A DNA stretch of 64,000 nucleotides, taken from assembly GCA_037349315.1 (NCBI GenBank), contig JBAIAC010000280.1, positions 124,001 through 188,000 of the forward strand, given 5' to 3'. The translations under genes were made by a program, and so were the position numbers. The notes beneath the pieces were generated by a model. The model saw nothing but the letters and a program-made list of their open reading frames with translations, was not told where the DNA came from and made no database searches. Shown piece by piece: positions 10,851 to 22,571 of the stretch. The DNA comes from Chelydra serpentina (taxonomy: Eukaryota > Chordata > Testudines > Chelydridae). Within the stretch, counting starts at the first letter, position 1; each line of letters opens with the position of its first letter.

Positions 10851-12160
10851 CCAACGTGAGAATGTGTAGAAGGGCGAAATTAGAGCTCCTGGATGCACCT
10901 TAAGGACCTTCCAACATTAGTATGAGCTGTGCTTACATTGAATTCTTTGTAAGGCCAAATTCTGGATGTCTGCTTTGGCCCCAGCCAAAACTTAGTCCAC
11001 ACTTTGTGAAACACTTTAGTGATTCCGGGGTTTGGTCTATGTGTTAACTTAACATAGCCATTAATGTTTTTCAAAGAGCACTTACTCTGGCCTTCAGCCA
11101 TGGAGGCTGTGAGGTGTTGTACCTCAGTTTCCCTTTGTGCACAGCAGTTCACGCTTGTCGTGGTCGTTCTGCTGTGGAAAGTTTTAGAAATGTGTCTATG
11201 CATTAGCTGTGGGACTGTAACATTATTAGGCTTTTTAATGCAAAGTGTGTTCTTGTTGAACCCAACAGAATAATCATAAGGGTTTCGATTATGCACCAGT
11301 CTCAACATGTTTAGGGGTTTTTTCAAGAGACCCTGCACATTGTACGTTTTTACAGTTCTTGGTATCAGCCCCACGGTCACAAAAGTGAACATTAGCATTA
11401 ACATTAACATCAAAGTTATTACAAGTGCACATTCACAACCATTTTTGTTATGCCACGTCTTTGGCTCAATACCACTGGGGTTTTGGCATTTTAGGGGTAA
11501 CCTGTGGCTTTCATTAGCATGATAAACTTTTTCCCTTTCTCCCTGTTCCGGAGGGTCAAAATCTGAGCTCTTTTGCTTTACAGAGTCCATTGGCTGGCTG
11601 GGTGCCTCCTCTTTGCTAATGGCTATGGGCAAGTCTCTCTTTCCCCACTCAATCAGGTAATTTGCATCAACACAGACAGTAGCTTGTTTACTAGTTTTCA
11701 GATCCTCAACCTTTACCAATTCCAAGGCTGGATTCTGTCTTAAAGAGATACCGTCCATTTTCACTACCATGTTAGATTCAAGGTTCTTTTGTCCTTCCCT
11801 TACCAACCTCTGCTTCCACATGGAATCAGGTGTCAAGTCCACTAGAGACTACAAGACATCTCCAAAATATCTAGAGAGGAGAGTTTACCTGCCGTCCCCT
11901 GTATTCTCCAGAGATTAAGGGCACAGCTGTTCTCCTGCTCTCCAGCCTTCCCTCTGAACCCGAGATACAGACTGTTCACTCAAAGAATCAACATGGAGAC
12001 AGCCCACCTGAAATCTCCTCAAAGCTGTCCACACTGGATTTTTTTCAAAGCATATTCAGTGGATTCATTTTCATTTGAAAGACTTTGGCCACTGGGCACC
12101 AACACACTTTCCTCGGAAGAGAGACGGTTTACTATCAACAATGGCCCTTTAAGAGTCAAT

Positions 12161-12655
12161 TGTCACGGAGTATAGGGGAGTCCGGCCCTGCACCCCTCTT
12201 CCCCGGATTCACTGGGAGTCTCAGCCAGCCAGTAGAACAGAAGGTTTATTAGAGATGCCAGGAACACAGTCCAACCAGAGCTTGTCAGTACATCCAGGAC
12301 CCCTCAGTCGGGTCCTTCCGGGGGGCAGGGAGCTTAGACCCCAGCCTGGGGGCTCCCTGCATTTCGCCCCACAGCTCCTAATGGGGCAGGGAGGCCAGAC
12401 CCTGTCTGCCCCCCTCCCCTCCTCTTCCCAAGCCAGCTCCAAACTGAAAACAAAAAGCCAAACCTCCAGCAGGCTCTTTCCCTCCCCCGGGGCCCCTCCT
12501 CTCGCCTGTCCATTCTCCCAGCCAAAGGTGTCACCTCCCAACCCCCGTCCTGGCTCATGTTACAGCCTCAGGTAAAGTCTCGCATTCCCAATGCAGCCTT
12601 TCCCAATGCAGCCAGCCTCCCAGGTCAGATCCATCTCGCTCTCTACCCCGTCACA
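12161..12655 (-). mobile_element. solo LTR, copy 1 (TSD TCAAT)
   Basis: The LTR begins TGTCACGG and ends CCGTCACA, and the target duplication TCAAT is exact (12156-12160 and 12656-12660). On the minus strand it carries TCTAATAAACCTTC, an AATAAA signal. A relative lies at 56682-57400. It splits the retrotransposon reading frame. Confidence 0.9.
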
Positions 12656-13660
12656 TCAATGAAAACCATTCCTTCTCACAGACTTCACCAAAACATTATT
12701 TTCCTTCTGCAATATCATGCACTGCAACAGGCTCTTTCTGAGCTTTATTTAAGTCCAGAATCGACTTTGACACAACAGACAAATCACCAAACTCCTTCTG
12801 AGTTTCACTAACATCCACAATCACCCCTGGCCCAGCAGGAGGATTTTCACAAAACCCCCTTTCAGGTAAACTGCTAGACTTCATAGCATTCTCTTCCTTG
12901 TTAGAAATCTCCACACTGTCAGTGGGTAACAGAGTCAAATCACCTTCATGCTTTCCTTGTGCCCTGGCTGTGATATCACCCTGATCAGACAAGATTGTCA
13001 TATCTTTACCCAGCAACACACTAGCAACAGGGGAAATAAAAGCACCAGAATCGCTTGGTCTCTGGGAGCGATTTATGACATCAACTGGATGCAACCTAGT
13101 TACAACCTCATCATCCCTAGCAGACACAAATTCAGGTCCATTTCCTTCCTGGGCTTTAGTTGTAGCCAGAATCAACTGATACATTTTCAACCATCATAGG
13201 CTGACAGGCTTCTTCTGTCTGCTCTACACACAGAAAAGAGCTGGAGAAACATTCCCCTTTACCAGACACACAGCTTGGGATCTCATTTCCCTCGGCCCAG
13301 CACACAGGGCTGTTCACAGACAACTGCTTGGAGACTGGGGTAGCTCCCTTCCTAGGCAAGTCATATCCCCTGACAGACACAGGAACCTTTCCTTCACTGT
13401 CACAATTCTCCACACTGGTAACAGGTAAAGTCTAGGGATACTCACGTTCCACTCTCCTGGCCTTCCCAAACTGCTGGTTAGACAAAGCCATCAGCTCAGA
13501 AGGCTGCCAAGGCTCATCCAAACTCTCTCTGCCTTCCCCTCCCTTAACAGATAAACGGCTGTTTTCCACAAATAGCGTCTTAATACACGGAGCTACTTTA
13601 AGCACGTCACTTTTACCTGGGTCAGGCTGACTTTCCCAAGCTTTACTAGACAACAATTTA

Positions 13661-14135
13661 AAGAGGCTAATTAATTAAGGGGGGGGGGGGGACTTCTGAA
13701 GTGATAAACAAGATAGCCCATTGTGGACGGTTACCATCAACTAGATACCATCAACTCAGGGTTGAACAGAGACTGGGAATGGCTTGGCCATTGCGTTAAT
13801 TGAATCTATTTCCCTTAAGTTAACTATCCTCACTCACACCTTTGTGTCAACTGTCCACGATGGGCTATCTTGTTTATCACTTTAAGTTTTTCCCCCCCTG
13901 CTGATATAGTTCCTCTGAATTAATTAGCCTCTTACAGTTGGTATAGGCACTCCCACCTTTCCATGTTTCTCTGACTGTATAAATATCTGCTCACTGTATG
14001 TTCCATTCCATGCGTCTGATGAAGTGGGTTCTAACCCACGAAAGCTTATGCTGAAATAAATGTGTTAGTCTCTAAGGTGCCACAAGTAATCCTGTTCTTT
14101 TTGCTGACACAGACTCACACGGCTGCTACTCTGAA
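13661..14135. mobile_element. foldback retroelement with hammerhead-like motif, copy 1
   Basis: The 475-bp insert is flanked by a 16-bp duplication, ACTAGACAACAATTTA (13645-13660 and 14136-14151). Inverted arms near 13661-13720 and 13866-13935 share GATAAACAAGATAGCCCA. At 14016-14043 it has CTGATGA, a 6-bp perfect stem with a 4-base loop, then GAAA, the layout of a hammerhead ribozyme core. Long variable target duplications point to target-primed retrotransposition, as in LINE or Penelope-like elements. Confidence 0.75.
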
Positions 14136-14729
14136 ACTAGACAACAATTTATCACTCACCAAGACTGTCCCCCTTCCTTCCTCAGTTAGGGCTTTAACCT
14201 CATCACCAACTTTAATTTGCTTTAGAGAAACACTTCCCTGAGCCATAGCTAATGCCAGTTTCACTTCCGAGATACCAGACAGACACTCAGAAATTTTTTC
14301 TACATATGCACGGCTGCTTGGCACAGACAAACAGACGTCTTCCTCAGACAAACATTTGGAGAAACCCTCCATAGTAGACACAGGTTCAGGATTATTTCTT
14401 TCCTGTGACTGGTTTATGTCAACCTGACTGAACAAAGCTTTAATATCATCCCCAATCAAAAGATTCTTCGGCAATAACTTTCTTACACCAGCTATAAATT
14501 CATGTTTAGCACCATTCCATTCCAGATGGATTCTGGCTAAAGGCACACTTACAGCAAACTCATAGAGGATTTCAATATTCACCCTCTTATTTGGTAAATG
14601 ATCTTCCTCCTTGACAAGATCTGCTTTAACAAGAGTGACGTTAGAAGCTGTAATTTGCCCTAAACAGTTTTGACCATTGACTTTTACGTTCTCTGCACAA
14701 GTGATGGGGTTACCTTCACCCGAGCTCAC
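14115..14729 (-). pseudogene. retropepsin-like domain with lost active site, copy 1
   Basis: An open frame of 204 codons aligns over about 70 residues with the protease fragment at 977-1693: NVTLVKADLV with EVTLARSEVV, RIHLEWNGAKHE with RIHLKWGAKEG, and LLIGDDI with VLMGNDL. The position of the catalytic DTG reads ITA, so the nucleophilic Asp is gone. The lost triad is shared by both copies. Confidence 0.7.
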
Positions 14730-15193
14730 AGGAACAGCATTTACATAAAGGTGGCAGTGTTGGGGTAGATTTGGTTACACACAGAGACAACTGCTTAGAG
14801 TCAAACAAGACACCAACAATGTTACAAACTGGATAGATTCGATCCCCATCTTTGCTGTTGGGAGGAGCTGCTTTTTCAGGATGATACAGTTCCTGTTGTC
14901 CCTTTATTCTTTTGAGTTGGAGCTGAAGTCTGTCCACTTTTTCCTTAGCTTCTAGTTCCTGCAGTCGAATATATGCCGTTCTTTGTCCATGTTGAAAACA
15001 CCGGCAGTTCTCTTTCAGCAGCTTCTCCTTCCATATCAGCTATTTTTGCTTTTGTTCAAGTTCTAAGTCCTGGTTTCTCACTGCAACCATTTTCACTGGG
15101 GCGGCTTCCTTCTCACTGGCAATTAACAGATTTTTCAGTTCCTGCTCTAGGGCCTTTTTCTTAAAAGACAACCCCCTCCTTGAGCACAATTCT

Positions 15194-15968
15194 TAGGGCC
15201 GTCCCTAGGCATACGCAGCATACGCAGGTACGTAGGGGACCATGACATTTGGGGCACCAAATTGCCCCAGATTTCATGGTGCCCTAGGCAGTTGCGTGCT
15301 GCATACGCGGCAGCACCAGCCCCGTCCACCACCCCCACAGCTGGCCCCGCCCCGTGGGCTGTGCCCCTTCCCAAGGGGGGCGTGGGGCCTCTTACCCTTC
15401 CCCCTGCTCCGCCCCCGGCCCACCCCCATTCCACCTCTTCCCCCAGCGACCCCGCACTCACCGGCAGCTGCGGGAAGAGGCGCAACCCAGCCCCAGCCCT
15501 CTACTCCGCCAGCTCCCAGCCGCGGCGCTCCGCTTCCCACCGCCGGTGAGTGCGGGGAGGTGGGGAAAGGACACCCCCCGCACTCACCAGCGGCTGGGAG
15601 CTGGCGGAGTAGAGCAGGGTGGGGCCCGGCTGCGCTGCTTCCGGACGCTGACAGTGAGTGCAGGGGGGACCCCTTCCCCCAAACCCCTTCCCCCGAGTGA
15701 CACGGCTGGGGCCGGGGTGAGGGAAGTGAAGCGGGCTGCTCCCAGCCCCCTGCTAATCCCCTGGACCACTCTGGGCCTGTGGGGCCCCCCAAAGTGCCCC
15801 CCCCCACAGCCCTTGCCTCCCGGGCCCCACAGGCCTTGAGCGCAGCCCAGACCCTTGGGTGGGGGGGGGAGCAGGTCCCCTCCCCCCCGCAGAGGCCTGG
15901 GGCACCACACAGTCCCCCACCCCACGGGGGGGCTGTGTAGGGCACCAAAATGGCTAGGGACGGCCCTG
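15194..15968. mobile_element. non-autonomous hAT element, copy 1
   Basis: Inverted ends TAGGGCCGTCCCTAG and CTAGGGACGGCCCTG are flanked by an 8-bp duplication, ACAATTCT (15186-15193) and ATAATTCT (15969-15976). The GC-rich interior has open frames on both strands but no transposase. A shorter relative is at 59949-60419. Confidence 0.85.
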
Positions 15969-16124
15969 ATAATTCTTCCAGGCTTTTTCTGTCAGGATCT
16001 TGATCATGGGTCACTCACTGTAACTGATTTTTAACCCTTAAACTCTCCAATATCAAAATTAAACTTTGACAAGCGTGTGGTTCTGATCCAAACACCCAAC
16101 TAACCTGGGCTAATGTGTCTCCAA

Positions 16125-16138
16125 GCACGACTACGCCA
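16125..16138 (-). other. primer-binding site, Ser-tRNA type
   Basis: On the minus strand TGGCGTAGTCG follows the LTR end ...GGTCACA after one base. It is complementary to the ACGCCA-ending 3' terminus of eukaryotic serine tRNAs. The same site is at 35887-35900 in copy 2. Confidence 0.7.
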
Positions 16139-16438
16139 CTGTGACCGGGGGCCTAGTGGGGGCCAGCTGCGGTCACTCCATTAGGGTGAACTGCAAAGAA
16201 TGGGGCAGACAATCCCCCAAACGCAGGTGGAGATTCCAATACTTGGATTTAACAAGCCAGCATAAAACAGCTTCTTTAATACTTCACTGGTTACTCAGAA
16301 GTCCAAACAACACAGTTCCCTTAAGGTGATCCAGCCTCAGGCCTCCATCCAGGTACCCACGTCAAATATGATGATTTCTGAAAATCTTATTTCATCATAA
16401 AAAAGAAAAGGTTCTACCAGTCCCAAGGGATCGGACAC

Positions 16439-16817
16439 ATAGGTGCCGACTCCATGGGTGCTCCGGGGCTGGAGCCAACCATGGGGGAAAATTGCTCTGC
16501 ACTCACTTGGAGCTCCCCACCCCGGCTCAGCTCCGCTCGCCTCCGCCTCTTCTCTTGAGCGCGTTGCCGCGTCCTGCTTCTCTCCCCTCCCTCCCAGCGC
16601 TTGCGCCGTGAAACAGCTGTTTCACGTGGCAAGCCTGGGAGGGAGGCAGGAAGGGGAACGCAGCACGGTTGGGGGAGGAGGCGGGGCTGCGGTGGGGATT
16701 TGGGGAGCGGTCCAATAGAGGCAGGGAGGGGCGGAGTTTGGGCGGGGACTTTGGGGCAGAGGTGGAGTCGGGGCGGGGGTGCGAGCACCCACCGGCGCCG
16801 AGAAAAGTTGGTGCCTG
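16439..16817. mobile_element. non-autonomous hAT element, copy 1
   Basis: It is flanked by TCGGACAC at 16431-16438 and 16818-16825, an exact 8-bp duplication. The inverted ends are degraded (AGGTGCCGACT against AGTTGGTGCCT). Copy 2 is at 36201-36579. Confidence 0.83.
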
Positions 16818-17273
16818 TCGGACACATTACCTCCCAGGTTAATGAATGGTTCAGATCTTACCCACATACACACGACAGCCAATTCTTATGAACTAAACTA
16901 ACATTTATTAAAAAACAACCGGTAGAGAGTCTGGTTAAACGATCAATATACAGACAGACATGAGTTCAATCCGTTGAGGTTGAGATTCACAGCAGAGATG
17001 GAGAGCTTTAGGGTTGCACAGAGTTCTTTCAGAAACAGTTCATAGGTCATAGTCCAATGTCCAAATCTCATGTTCAGGGCGTACCAGCATAAGTGGGACC
17101 TCAGTCTTGCGACCCAAACTTCCCCTGATGAAGCTTAAGCAGATCTGAGATGACAGAATCAGGACCCAAGGGTCTTTTTATACATTGTTCTAGCATCCAC
17201 TTGACCACACGGTCCTGGTTAAACAATAGGCTTTTGATGTAACCTTTTGCTTTCTAAACACCACCAGTAATTA

Positions 17274-17621
17274 CAACGAGGCGTCCTTGTGGCACCTTAG
17301 AGTCTAACCTATTTATTTGGGCATAAGCTTTCGTGGGCTACAGCCCACTTCATCAGATGCAACTGTTGAGAATAGCCCACTTCCACCTTAATTGAATTGG
17401 CTCGTTAGCACTGACCCCCCGCTTGGTAAGGCAACTCCCACCTTTTCATGTGCTGTGTATTTATACCTGCCTCTGTATTTTCCACTCCATGCATCTGAAG
17501 AAGTGGGTACGAGCCCATGAAAGCTTATCCCCAAATAAATGTGTTCGTCTCTAAGGTGCCACAAGGACTCCTCGCTGTTTTTGCTGATACAGACTAACCC
17601 GGCTACCCCTCTGAAACCAGT
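17274..17621. mobile_element. foldback retroelement with two opposed hammerhead-like motifs, copy 1
   Basis: The 348-bp element is flanked by CACCAGTAATTA (17262-17273 and 17622-17633). Both ends carry the same sequence in opposite orientation. The CTGATGA/CTGAAGA - stem - GAAA motif is at 17495-17522 on the plus strand and 17329-17356 on the minus strand. Copy 2 is at 37036-37382. Confidence 0.8.
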
Positions 17622-18189
17622 CACCAGTAATTAGTTACACAAATTAACATAGGGCAAGTTATCCATTAGGCAATCTATGACAAACTTCAGAGAGACATAT
17701 AGACAATGACATTATTTTACCCAAGATTCATCAGATGTTAATATTCCCTTTTGATCTCTGAATCAATAGTTATAGTGACAGACAGGAACTGTCTGTTTAT
17801 GGGTAGCATGTAAGATACACACAATTTGTTTTATTTCTAACAAGACAGGGTTGCATTTCAGAGTTCTACCCTATTTAAGTTACCATCCACACACCTTTCT
17901 AACACGACTTTAAAGGTGGGCTTTGGGTCATTCAGCCCGCAAGCTGTTTAAACCTTTCTAGCCATGCGTCACTGAAGGACTGAGGGAAACTGAGGCATGC
18001 TGAGGCTTAAAAAAATATTACAGGGCATTGTCCCTTGGTCACACACTGGGAGACATCCCCGTCCTGCTGTGTGAGGCGGCTCTGCAGCGTGTAGAAATAG
18101 GGCAGTACCCCTTTAAACAGGAGGTGAGCCCTCAATGGGCGCTCACCGGGTTCTGGGTTGAATAAGGGGCCCCAAAGCAGGCGGAGCAG

Positions 18190-18580
18190 CTGGGAGCGTG
18201 ACGCCAGGCCAGGCCTGTGGGGGTGTAGCTGGTGAACGGGGGTAGGTGGCTGGCGCCTGTCTTGGGGGGCTGAGAATGGGGCAGAAGAGGGGGGCAACCA
18301 GAGCTACCCAAAGGGAGGGGCAGCTGATGAGTTTCGGGGCAAGTGGGGCACTTCCCCTGGGTCCCAGCAGCGTCCGCAGCTCCCTCCACGCTGCCCCACG
18401 GCCCCGCAGCCCCTGCCCAGAGCTGGCTCCGACCCGCTTTCGGACGCTTGGGAAGGAAAAGGGACGCCTGGTCCGGGACTGGCTCCCCCGCACAGCGCCC
18501 CCACGCCCCAGGCGGGGGCCTATTGCCAGGGGGGCTTGCGCTGGCTGGTCCCAGGTTTGCCACACACTGGGCTCTTGGCC
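18190..18580. repeat. unit flank between block and sulfotransferase-like exon, copy 1
   Basis: This GC-rich stretch matches 38395-38775. In copy 2 it runs straight into the SULT-like exon, whereas here about 3.85 kb (an LTR fragment, CR1 and flanks) lies between. No gene is recognised in it. Confidence 0.6.
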
Positions 18581-18680
18581 CAAAGGCTGGGGGGAGGTGG
18601 GATGGGGGATCCTTTGGCTGCAATGGGGTCAGGGCTAGATTCTGCTCCCAGCTTCCCAGAAGGCAATCTGGAGTCACCCA

Positions 18681-19650
18681 TGTGATGGTGTTCCCCATAA
18701 AACTTTATGGGGAGATGCTTATAAATGTATATATGTAACTAGAATATGTTTTATGCTACATGTGCCATGTAACATATCTCGGTGAAAGTTATGACCTACT
18801 GAATTTATTCCTCCTGTTTGTATGCATGTATCATTGTTGTAGTTGGAGTTATGAAGATTGGTTTTAGATTTGCTGGTTTTGTACATAGCCTTTGTAAGTG
18901 CATGGGATCATCTTTGGAGCAAAGAATGCCTGTTAAATGCGAGCACTTGACAGACAAAAGACGTTGCAGACCCCAATCCACATTGGGGCTGGGTCTGGAA
19001 TGCAACTGGTTAGGCTAGTTGCCGAAGGGTGCATGGACAGGTGACTTGCCCAGGTGATCCCCAAACTCCATGGTAACAGGATGTTACACAGGGAGGGGGA
19101 AAAGACTATAAAAGCCCGGGGGAGACCCTTCCATTTTGTCTTCAGCTGGCTAAAGGGAGAGGCTCTCCACCCCCCACCCCCCCCGCCAAGGACATTCCTG
19201 AGGGGAACTGAACAAAGGACAAAGACACTAGGGGGTGTGAGCGACTGCTGGACCCAGGCTAATTCTACAGCCTGTAAAAAGGAAAATATCCGAATCTGGT
19301 GAGGCTTTTATCTGTTAACTTTGAATAGACATAGACGTGCGTGTTTTATTTTATTTTACTAAGTAATTCGCTTTGTTCTGTCCGTCATTACTTGACACCA
19401 CTTAAATCCTACTTGTTTCCTGGAGTATGAGTTATTACCTGGGAAGGCAAACAGCTGTGCATATCTTTCTATCTTTGAAATAGAAGGCGAACTATTTGTG
19501 AGTTTACCCTGTGTAAGCTTTATACAAGGTAAAACAGATTTATTAAGGGTTTGAACCTCCTTGGAGTTGAGCAGCTGGGTGTCAAAGGCAAGAGCGCTTC
19601 CAGGGGCCTTACAGTGGTGAGTGGACTTGGTTCGGACCTGGGTCTGTGTT
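18681..19650 (+). mobile_element. probable LTR fragment
   Basis: This AT-rich segment opens TGTGATGGTG with a small palindrome CCATAAAACTTTATGG and has a TATA box (GACTATAAAAGCCC) near 19106. It is cut at its right side by the CR1 element at 19651. It is absent from the matching place in the second unit. The LTR call rests on promoter layout only. Confidence 0.45.
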
Positions 19651-21985
19651 TCATAGAATCATAGAATCTCAGGGTTGGAAGGGACCTCAGGAGGTCATCT
19701 AGTCCAACCCCCTGCTCAAAGCAGGACCAACCCCAACTAGATCATCCCAGCCAGGGCTTTGTCAAGCCTGACCTTAAAAACCTCTAAGGAAGGAGATTCC
19801 ACCACCTCCCTAGGTAACCCATTCCAGTTCTTCACCACCCTACTAGTGAAAAAGTTTTTCCTAATATCCAACCTAAACCTCCCCCTCTGCAACTTGAGAC
19901 CATTACTCCTTGTTCTGTCATCTTCTACCACTGAGAACAGTCTAGATCCATCCTCTTTGGAACCCCCTTTCAGGTAGTTGAAAGCAGCTATCAAATCCCC
20001 CCTCACTCTTCTCTTCTGCAGGCTAAACAATCCCAGTTCCCTCAGCCTCTCCTCATAAGTCATGTGCTCCAGCCCCCTAATCATTTTTGTTGCCCTCCGC
20101 TGGACTCTTTCCAATTTATCCACATCCTTCTTGTAGTGTGGGGCCCAAAACTGGACACAGTACTCCAGATGAGGCCTCACCAGTGCCGAATAGAGGGGAA
20201 TGATCACATCCCTCGATCTGCTGGAAATGCCCCTACTTATACAGCCCAAAATGCCATTAGCCTTCTTGGCAACAAGGGCACACTGTTGACTCATATTCAG
20301 CTTTTCGTCCACTGTAACCCCTAGGTCCTTTTCTGCAGAACTGCTGCCCAGCCATTCGGTCCCTAGTCTGTAGCAGTGCATGGGATTCTTCCGTCCTAAG
20401 TGCAGGACTCTGCACTTGTCCTTGTTGAACCTCATCAGATTTCTTTTGGCCCAATCCTCTAATTTGTCTAGGTCCCTCTGTATCCTGTCCCTACCCTCCA
20501 GCATATCAACCACTCCTCCCAGTTTAGTGTCATCTGCAAACTTGCTAAGGGTGCAGTCCACACCATCCTCCAGGTCGTTGATGAAGATATTGAACAAAAC
20601 CGGCCCCAGCACCGACCCTTGGGGCACTCCACTTGATACCGGCTGCCAACTAGACATGGAGCCATTGATCACTACCCGTTGAGCATGACCATCCAGCCAG
20701 TTTTCTATCCACCTTACCGTCCATTCATCCAGCCCATACTTCTTTAACTTGCTGGCAAGAACACTGTGGGAGACTGTATCAAAAGCTTTGCTAAAGTCAA
20801 GAAATAGCACATCCACTGCTTTCCCCTCATCCACAGAGCCAGTTATCTCATCATAGAAGGCAATTAGGTTAGTCAGGCATGACTTGCCCTTGGTGAATCC
20901 ATGCTGACTGTTCCTGATCACTTTCCCCTCCTTTAAGTGGTTCAGAATTGATTCCTTGAGGACCTGTTCCATGATTTTTCCAGGGACTGAGATGAGACGG
21001 ACTGGCCTGTAGTTCCCCGGATCTTCCTTCTTCCCTTTTTTAAAGATGGGCACTACATTAGCTTTTTTCCAGTCATCCGGGACCTCCCCCGATTGCCATG
21101 ATTTGTCAAAGATAATGGCCAATGGCTCTGCAATCACATCGGCCAACTCCTTTAGCACCCTCGGATGCATTTCATCCGGCCCCATGGACTTGTGTTCATC
21201 CAGCTTTTCTAAATAGTCCCGAACTACTTCTTTCTCCACAGAGGGCTGGTCACCTCCTCCCCATACCATGCTGCGGAGTGCAGCCGCCTGGGAGCTGACC
21301 TTGTCTGTGAAGACAGAGGCAAAAAAAGCATTGAGTACACTAGCTTTCTCCACATCCTCTGTCACTAGGTTCCCTCCCTCATTCAGCAAGGGGCCCACAC
21401 TTTCCTTGACCTTCTTCTTGTTGCTCACATACCTGAAGAAACCCTTCTTGTTACTCCTAACATCTCTGGCTAGCTGCAACTCCAAGTGTGATTTGGCCTT
21501 CCTAATTTCACTCCTGCATGGCTGACCAATATTTTTATACTCCTCCCTGGTCATTTGTCCAATCTTCCACTTCTTGTAAGCTGCTTTTTTGTGTTTAAGA
21601 CGAGCAAGGATTTCACTGTTAAGCCAAGCTGGTCGCCTGCCATATTTACTTTTCTTTCTACACATCGGGATGGTTTGTTCCTGCAACCTCAATAAGGTTT
21701 CTTTAAAATACAGCCAGCTTTCCTCGACTCCTTTCCCCCTCATGTTATTCTCCCAGGGGACCTTGCCCATCAGTTCCCTGAGGGAGTCAAAGTCTGCTTT
21801 TCTGAAGTCCAGGCTCTGTATTCTACTGCTCTCCTTTCTTCCTTGTGTCAGGATCCTGAACTCGACCATCTCATGGTCACTGCCTCCCAGGTTCCCATCC
21901 ACTATTGCTTCCTCTACTATTTCTTCCCTGTTTGTGAGCAGCAGGTCAAGAAGAGCTTTTCCCCTAGTTGGTTCGTTTGCAGCAG
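19651..21985 (-). mobile_element. CR1 LINE, 5'-truncated
   Basis: The 3' end at 19651 has the CR1 hallmark of ATAGAATC repeats preceded by a GGTTGGACTAGATGACCTCC-type tail. The 5' end lies within the endonuclease region near 21.98 kb. CR1 copies are normally 5'-truncated in this way. It lies inside an LTR-like segment missing from the second unit. Confidence 0.93.
19737..21980 (-). CDS. CR1 ORF2 remnant: endonuclease C-terminus and reverse transcriptase
   Basis: The frame is open without interruption for over 720 codons; the first Met is at 21902 and the same frame continues back to about 21980. It begins in the last part of the APE-type endonuclease ([21 protein letters not shown]). It then carries the reverse transcriptase, with [34 protein letters not shown] and the catalytic FADDTKLGG, and the C-terminal domain ending [11 protein letters not shown]1 ORF2 copies itself by target-primed reverse transcription at nicked DNA in the nucleus. 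Without the endonuclease N-terminus, ORF1 and promoter this copy is dead, but the clean frame indicates a fairly young insertion. Confidence 0.93.
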   Translation of the reverse strand, partial: ANEPTRGKALLDLLLTNREEIVEEAIVDGNLGGSDHEMVEFRILTQGRKESSRIQSLDFRKADFDSLRELMGKVPWENNMRGKGVEESWLYFKETLLRLQEQTIPMCRKKSKYGRRPAWLNSEILARLKHKKAAYKKWKIGQMTREEYKNIGQPCRSEIRKAKSHLELQLARDVRSNKKGFFRYVSNKKKVKESVGPLLNEGGNLVTEDVEKASVLNAFFASVFTDKVSSQAAALRSMVWGGGDQPSVEKEVVRDYLEKLDEHKSMGPDEMHPRVLKELADVIAEPLAIIFDKSWQSGEVPDDWKKANVVPIFKKGKKEDPGNYRPVRLISVPGKIMEQVLKESILNHLKEGKVIRNSQHGFTKGKSCLTNLIAFYDEITGSVDEGKAVDVLFLDFSKAFDTVSHSVLASKLKKYGLDEWTVRWIENWLDGHAQRVVINGSMSSWQPVSSGVPQGSVLGPVLFNIFINDLEDGVDCTLSKFADDTKLGGVVDMLEGRDRIQRDLDKLEDWAKRNLMRFNKDKCRVLHLGRKNPMHCYRLGTEWLGSSSAEKDLGVTVDEKLNMSQQCALVAKKANGILGCISRGISSRSRDVIIPLYSALVRPHLEYCVQFWAPHYKKDVDKLERVQRRATKMIRGLEHMTYEERLRELGLFSLQKRRVRGDLIAAFNYLKGGSKEDGSRLFSVVEDDRTRSNGLKLQRGRFRLDIRKNFFTSRVVKNWNGLPREVVESPSLEVFKVRLDKALAGMI

Positions 21986-22456
21986 ATCAGTGGAATCTGG
22001 CTCAAAACAGACAGGATTCGGGAGTCCCAAGCTGGAAAAGGCCTGGAAGCAGGGGCAGAAGTAGCCTTGGCACACCAGGTGGCAGCACCAAGCAGGTCTC
22101 TGTGGCCCCAACCTGTCACAACCCACTTCCCTCCCAGAGCCTGGGATAGAACCCAGGAGTCCTGGCTCCCAGACCCCCCTGCTCTAACCACTAGACCCCA
22201 CTCCCCTCCTGAAGCTGGAGATAGAACCCAAGAGTCCTGACCCCCCAGCCCAGCGCCCTATACCCTAATCCCACCTTTTGGCACATGGCACGGCTGCTAT
22301 GGAAATACTCTCCCAGTGGGGGGGCGCTGTGGGGAGTGGGGTGGGAGCGGTGGCTGTGGGGCGGTGGGCTCCCCACTTCCCCAGTCCCACCTCTGCCAGC
22401 AGGGGGCGCCCCCGCTGCACAGAATCGCTGTCCCACCCAGTGTCTCTGCTTCGCAG

Positions 22457-22571
22457 GGGGCGCCGATACTGGAAGAACCATTTCACCATGACGCAGAGCG
22501 GGCGCTTTGCCCAGGTTTAGCGAGAGCGGCTGCAGGAGCTGGCCGGGACCTTCCCCTGGGACAAGGAGTGA
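22457..22571 (+). pseudogene. terminal exon of a SULT2-type cytosolic sulfotransferase, copy 1
   Basis: After a 3' splice site (CTTCGCAG, ending 22456) the frame reads RRYWKNHFTMTQ, then ERLQELAGTFPWDKE and a stop at 22569-22571. WKNHFT is the near-invariant C-terminal PAPS-binding segment of cytosolic sulfotransferases, and a TFPWD ending is like that of SULT2B-type enzymes, which sulfate hydroxysteroids. An in-frame TAG at 22518-22520 interrupts it. An AATAAA signal at 22791-22796 marks a plausible 3' end. No upstream exons were recognised. The second copy is at 38819-38924. Confidence 0.7.

Larger units (their letters stand above)
10880..16014 (-). pseudogene. gag/protease-like reading frame of an LTR retrotransposon, interrupted
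   Basis: One ancestral minus-strand reading frame appears to start at ATG 16014 (MTHDQDPDRKSLEEL). It is interrupted by a hAT element (15194-15968), resumes as a lysine/glutamate-rich coiled-coil-like stretch (KKKALEQELKNLL), then a retropepsin-like region (14729-14115), then low-complexity segments (13656-12696). These are cut by a foldback element and a solo LTR, and the region ends in a 320-codon open frame (11842-10880) with a hydrophobic segment, ALVITLMLMLMLMFTFVTVGLI. The protease region aligns with the fragment at 977-1693 (RIHLEWNGAKHE, LLIGDDI), but the DTG triad is replaced, so it cannot be catalytic. No reverse transcriptase or integrase is seen. The function of the 320-codon part is unknown. 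Confidence 0.65.
16140..18027 (-). mobile_element. 5' LTR of the block retrotransposon, copy 1, carrying two insertions
   Basis: The LTR ends at 16140 next to the primer site and appears to start near 18027 (TGCCCTGTAATA on the minus strand). A TATA box (minus strand GTATAAAAAG, about 17180) and AATAAA (about 16905) are in LTR order. It contains a hAT element (16439-16817) and a foldback element (17274-17621). Without them it would be about 1.1 kb. The matching 3' LTR is not in the window. Confidence 0.65.
10150..18180. repeat. 8-kb segmental duplication, copy 1
   Basis: This block is repeated nearly base for base at 29728-37945. It contains an LTR-like 3' segment, a 3'-truncated retrotransposon on the minus strand and five later insertions at identical sites with the same target duplications. 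It lacks an 80-bp stretch present in copy 2 (31721-31800), and a few G- or C-runs differ in length. Shared nested insertions show that the segment was duplicated after they occurred. Copy spacing is about 19.7 kb. Confidence 0.93.

Noticed and set aside
15274..16014. 246-codon minus-strand frame
   Set aside because: Only the first 15 or so codons belong to the retrotransposon frame; the rest reads through the GC-rich interior of a hAT element.
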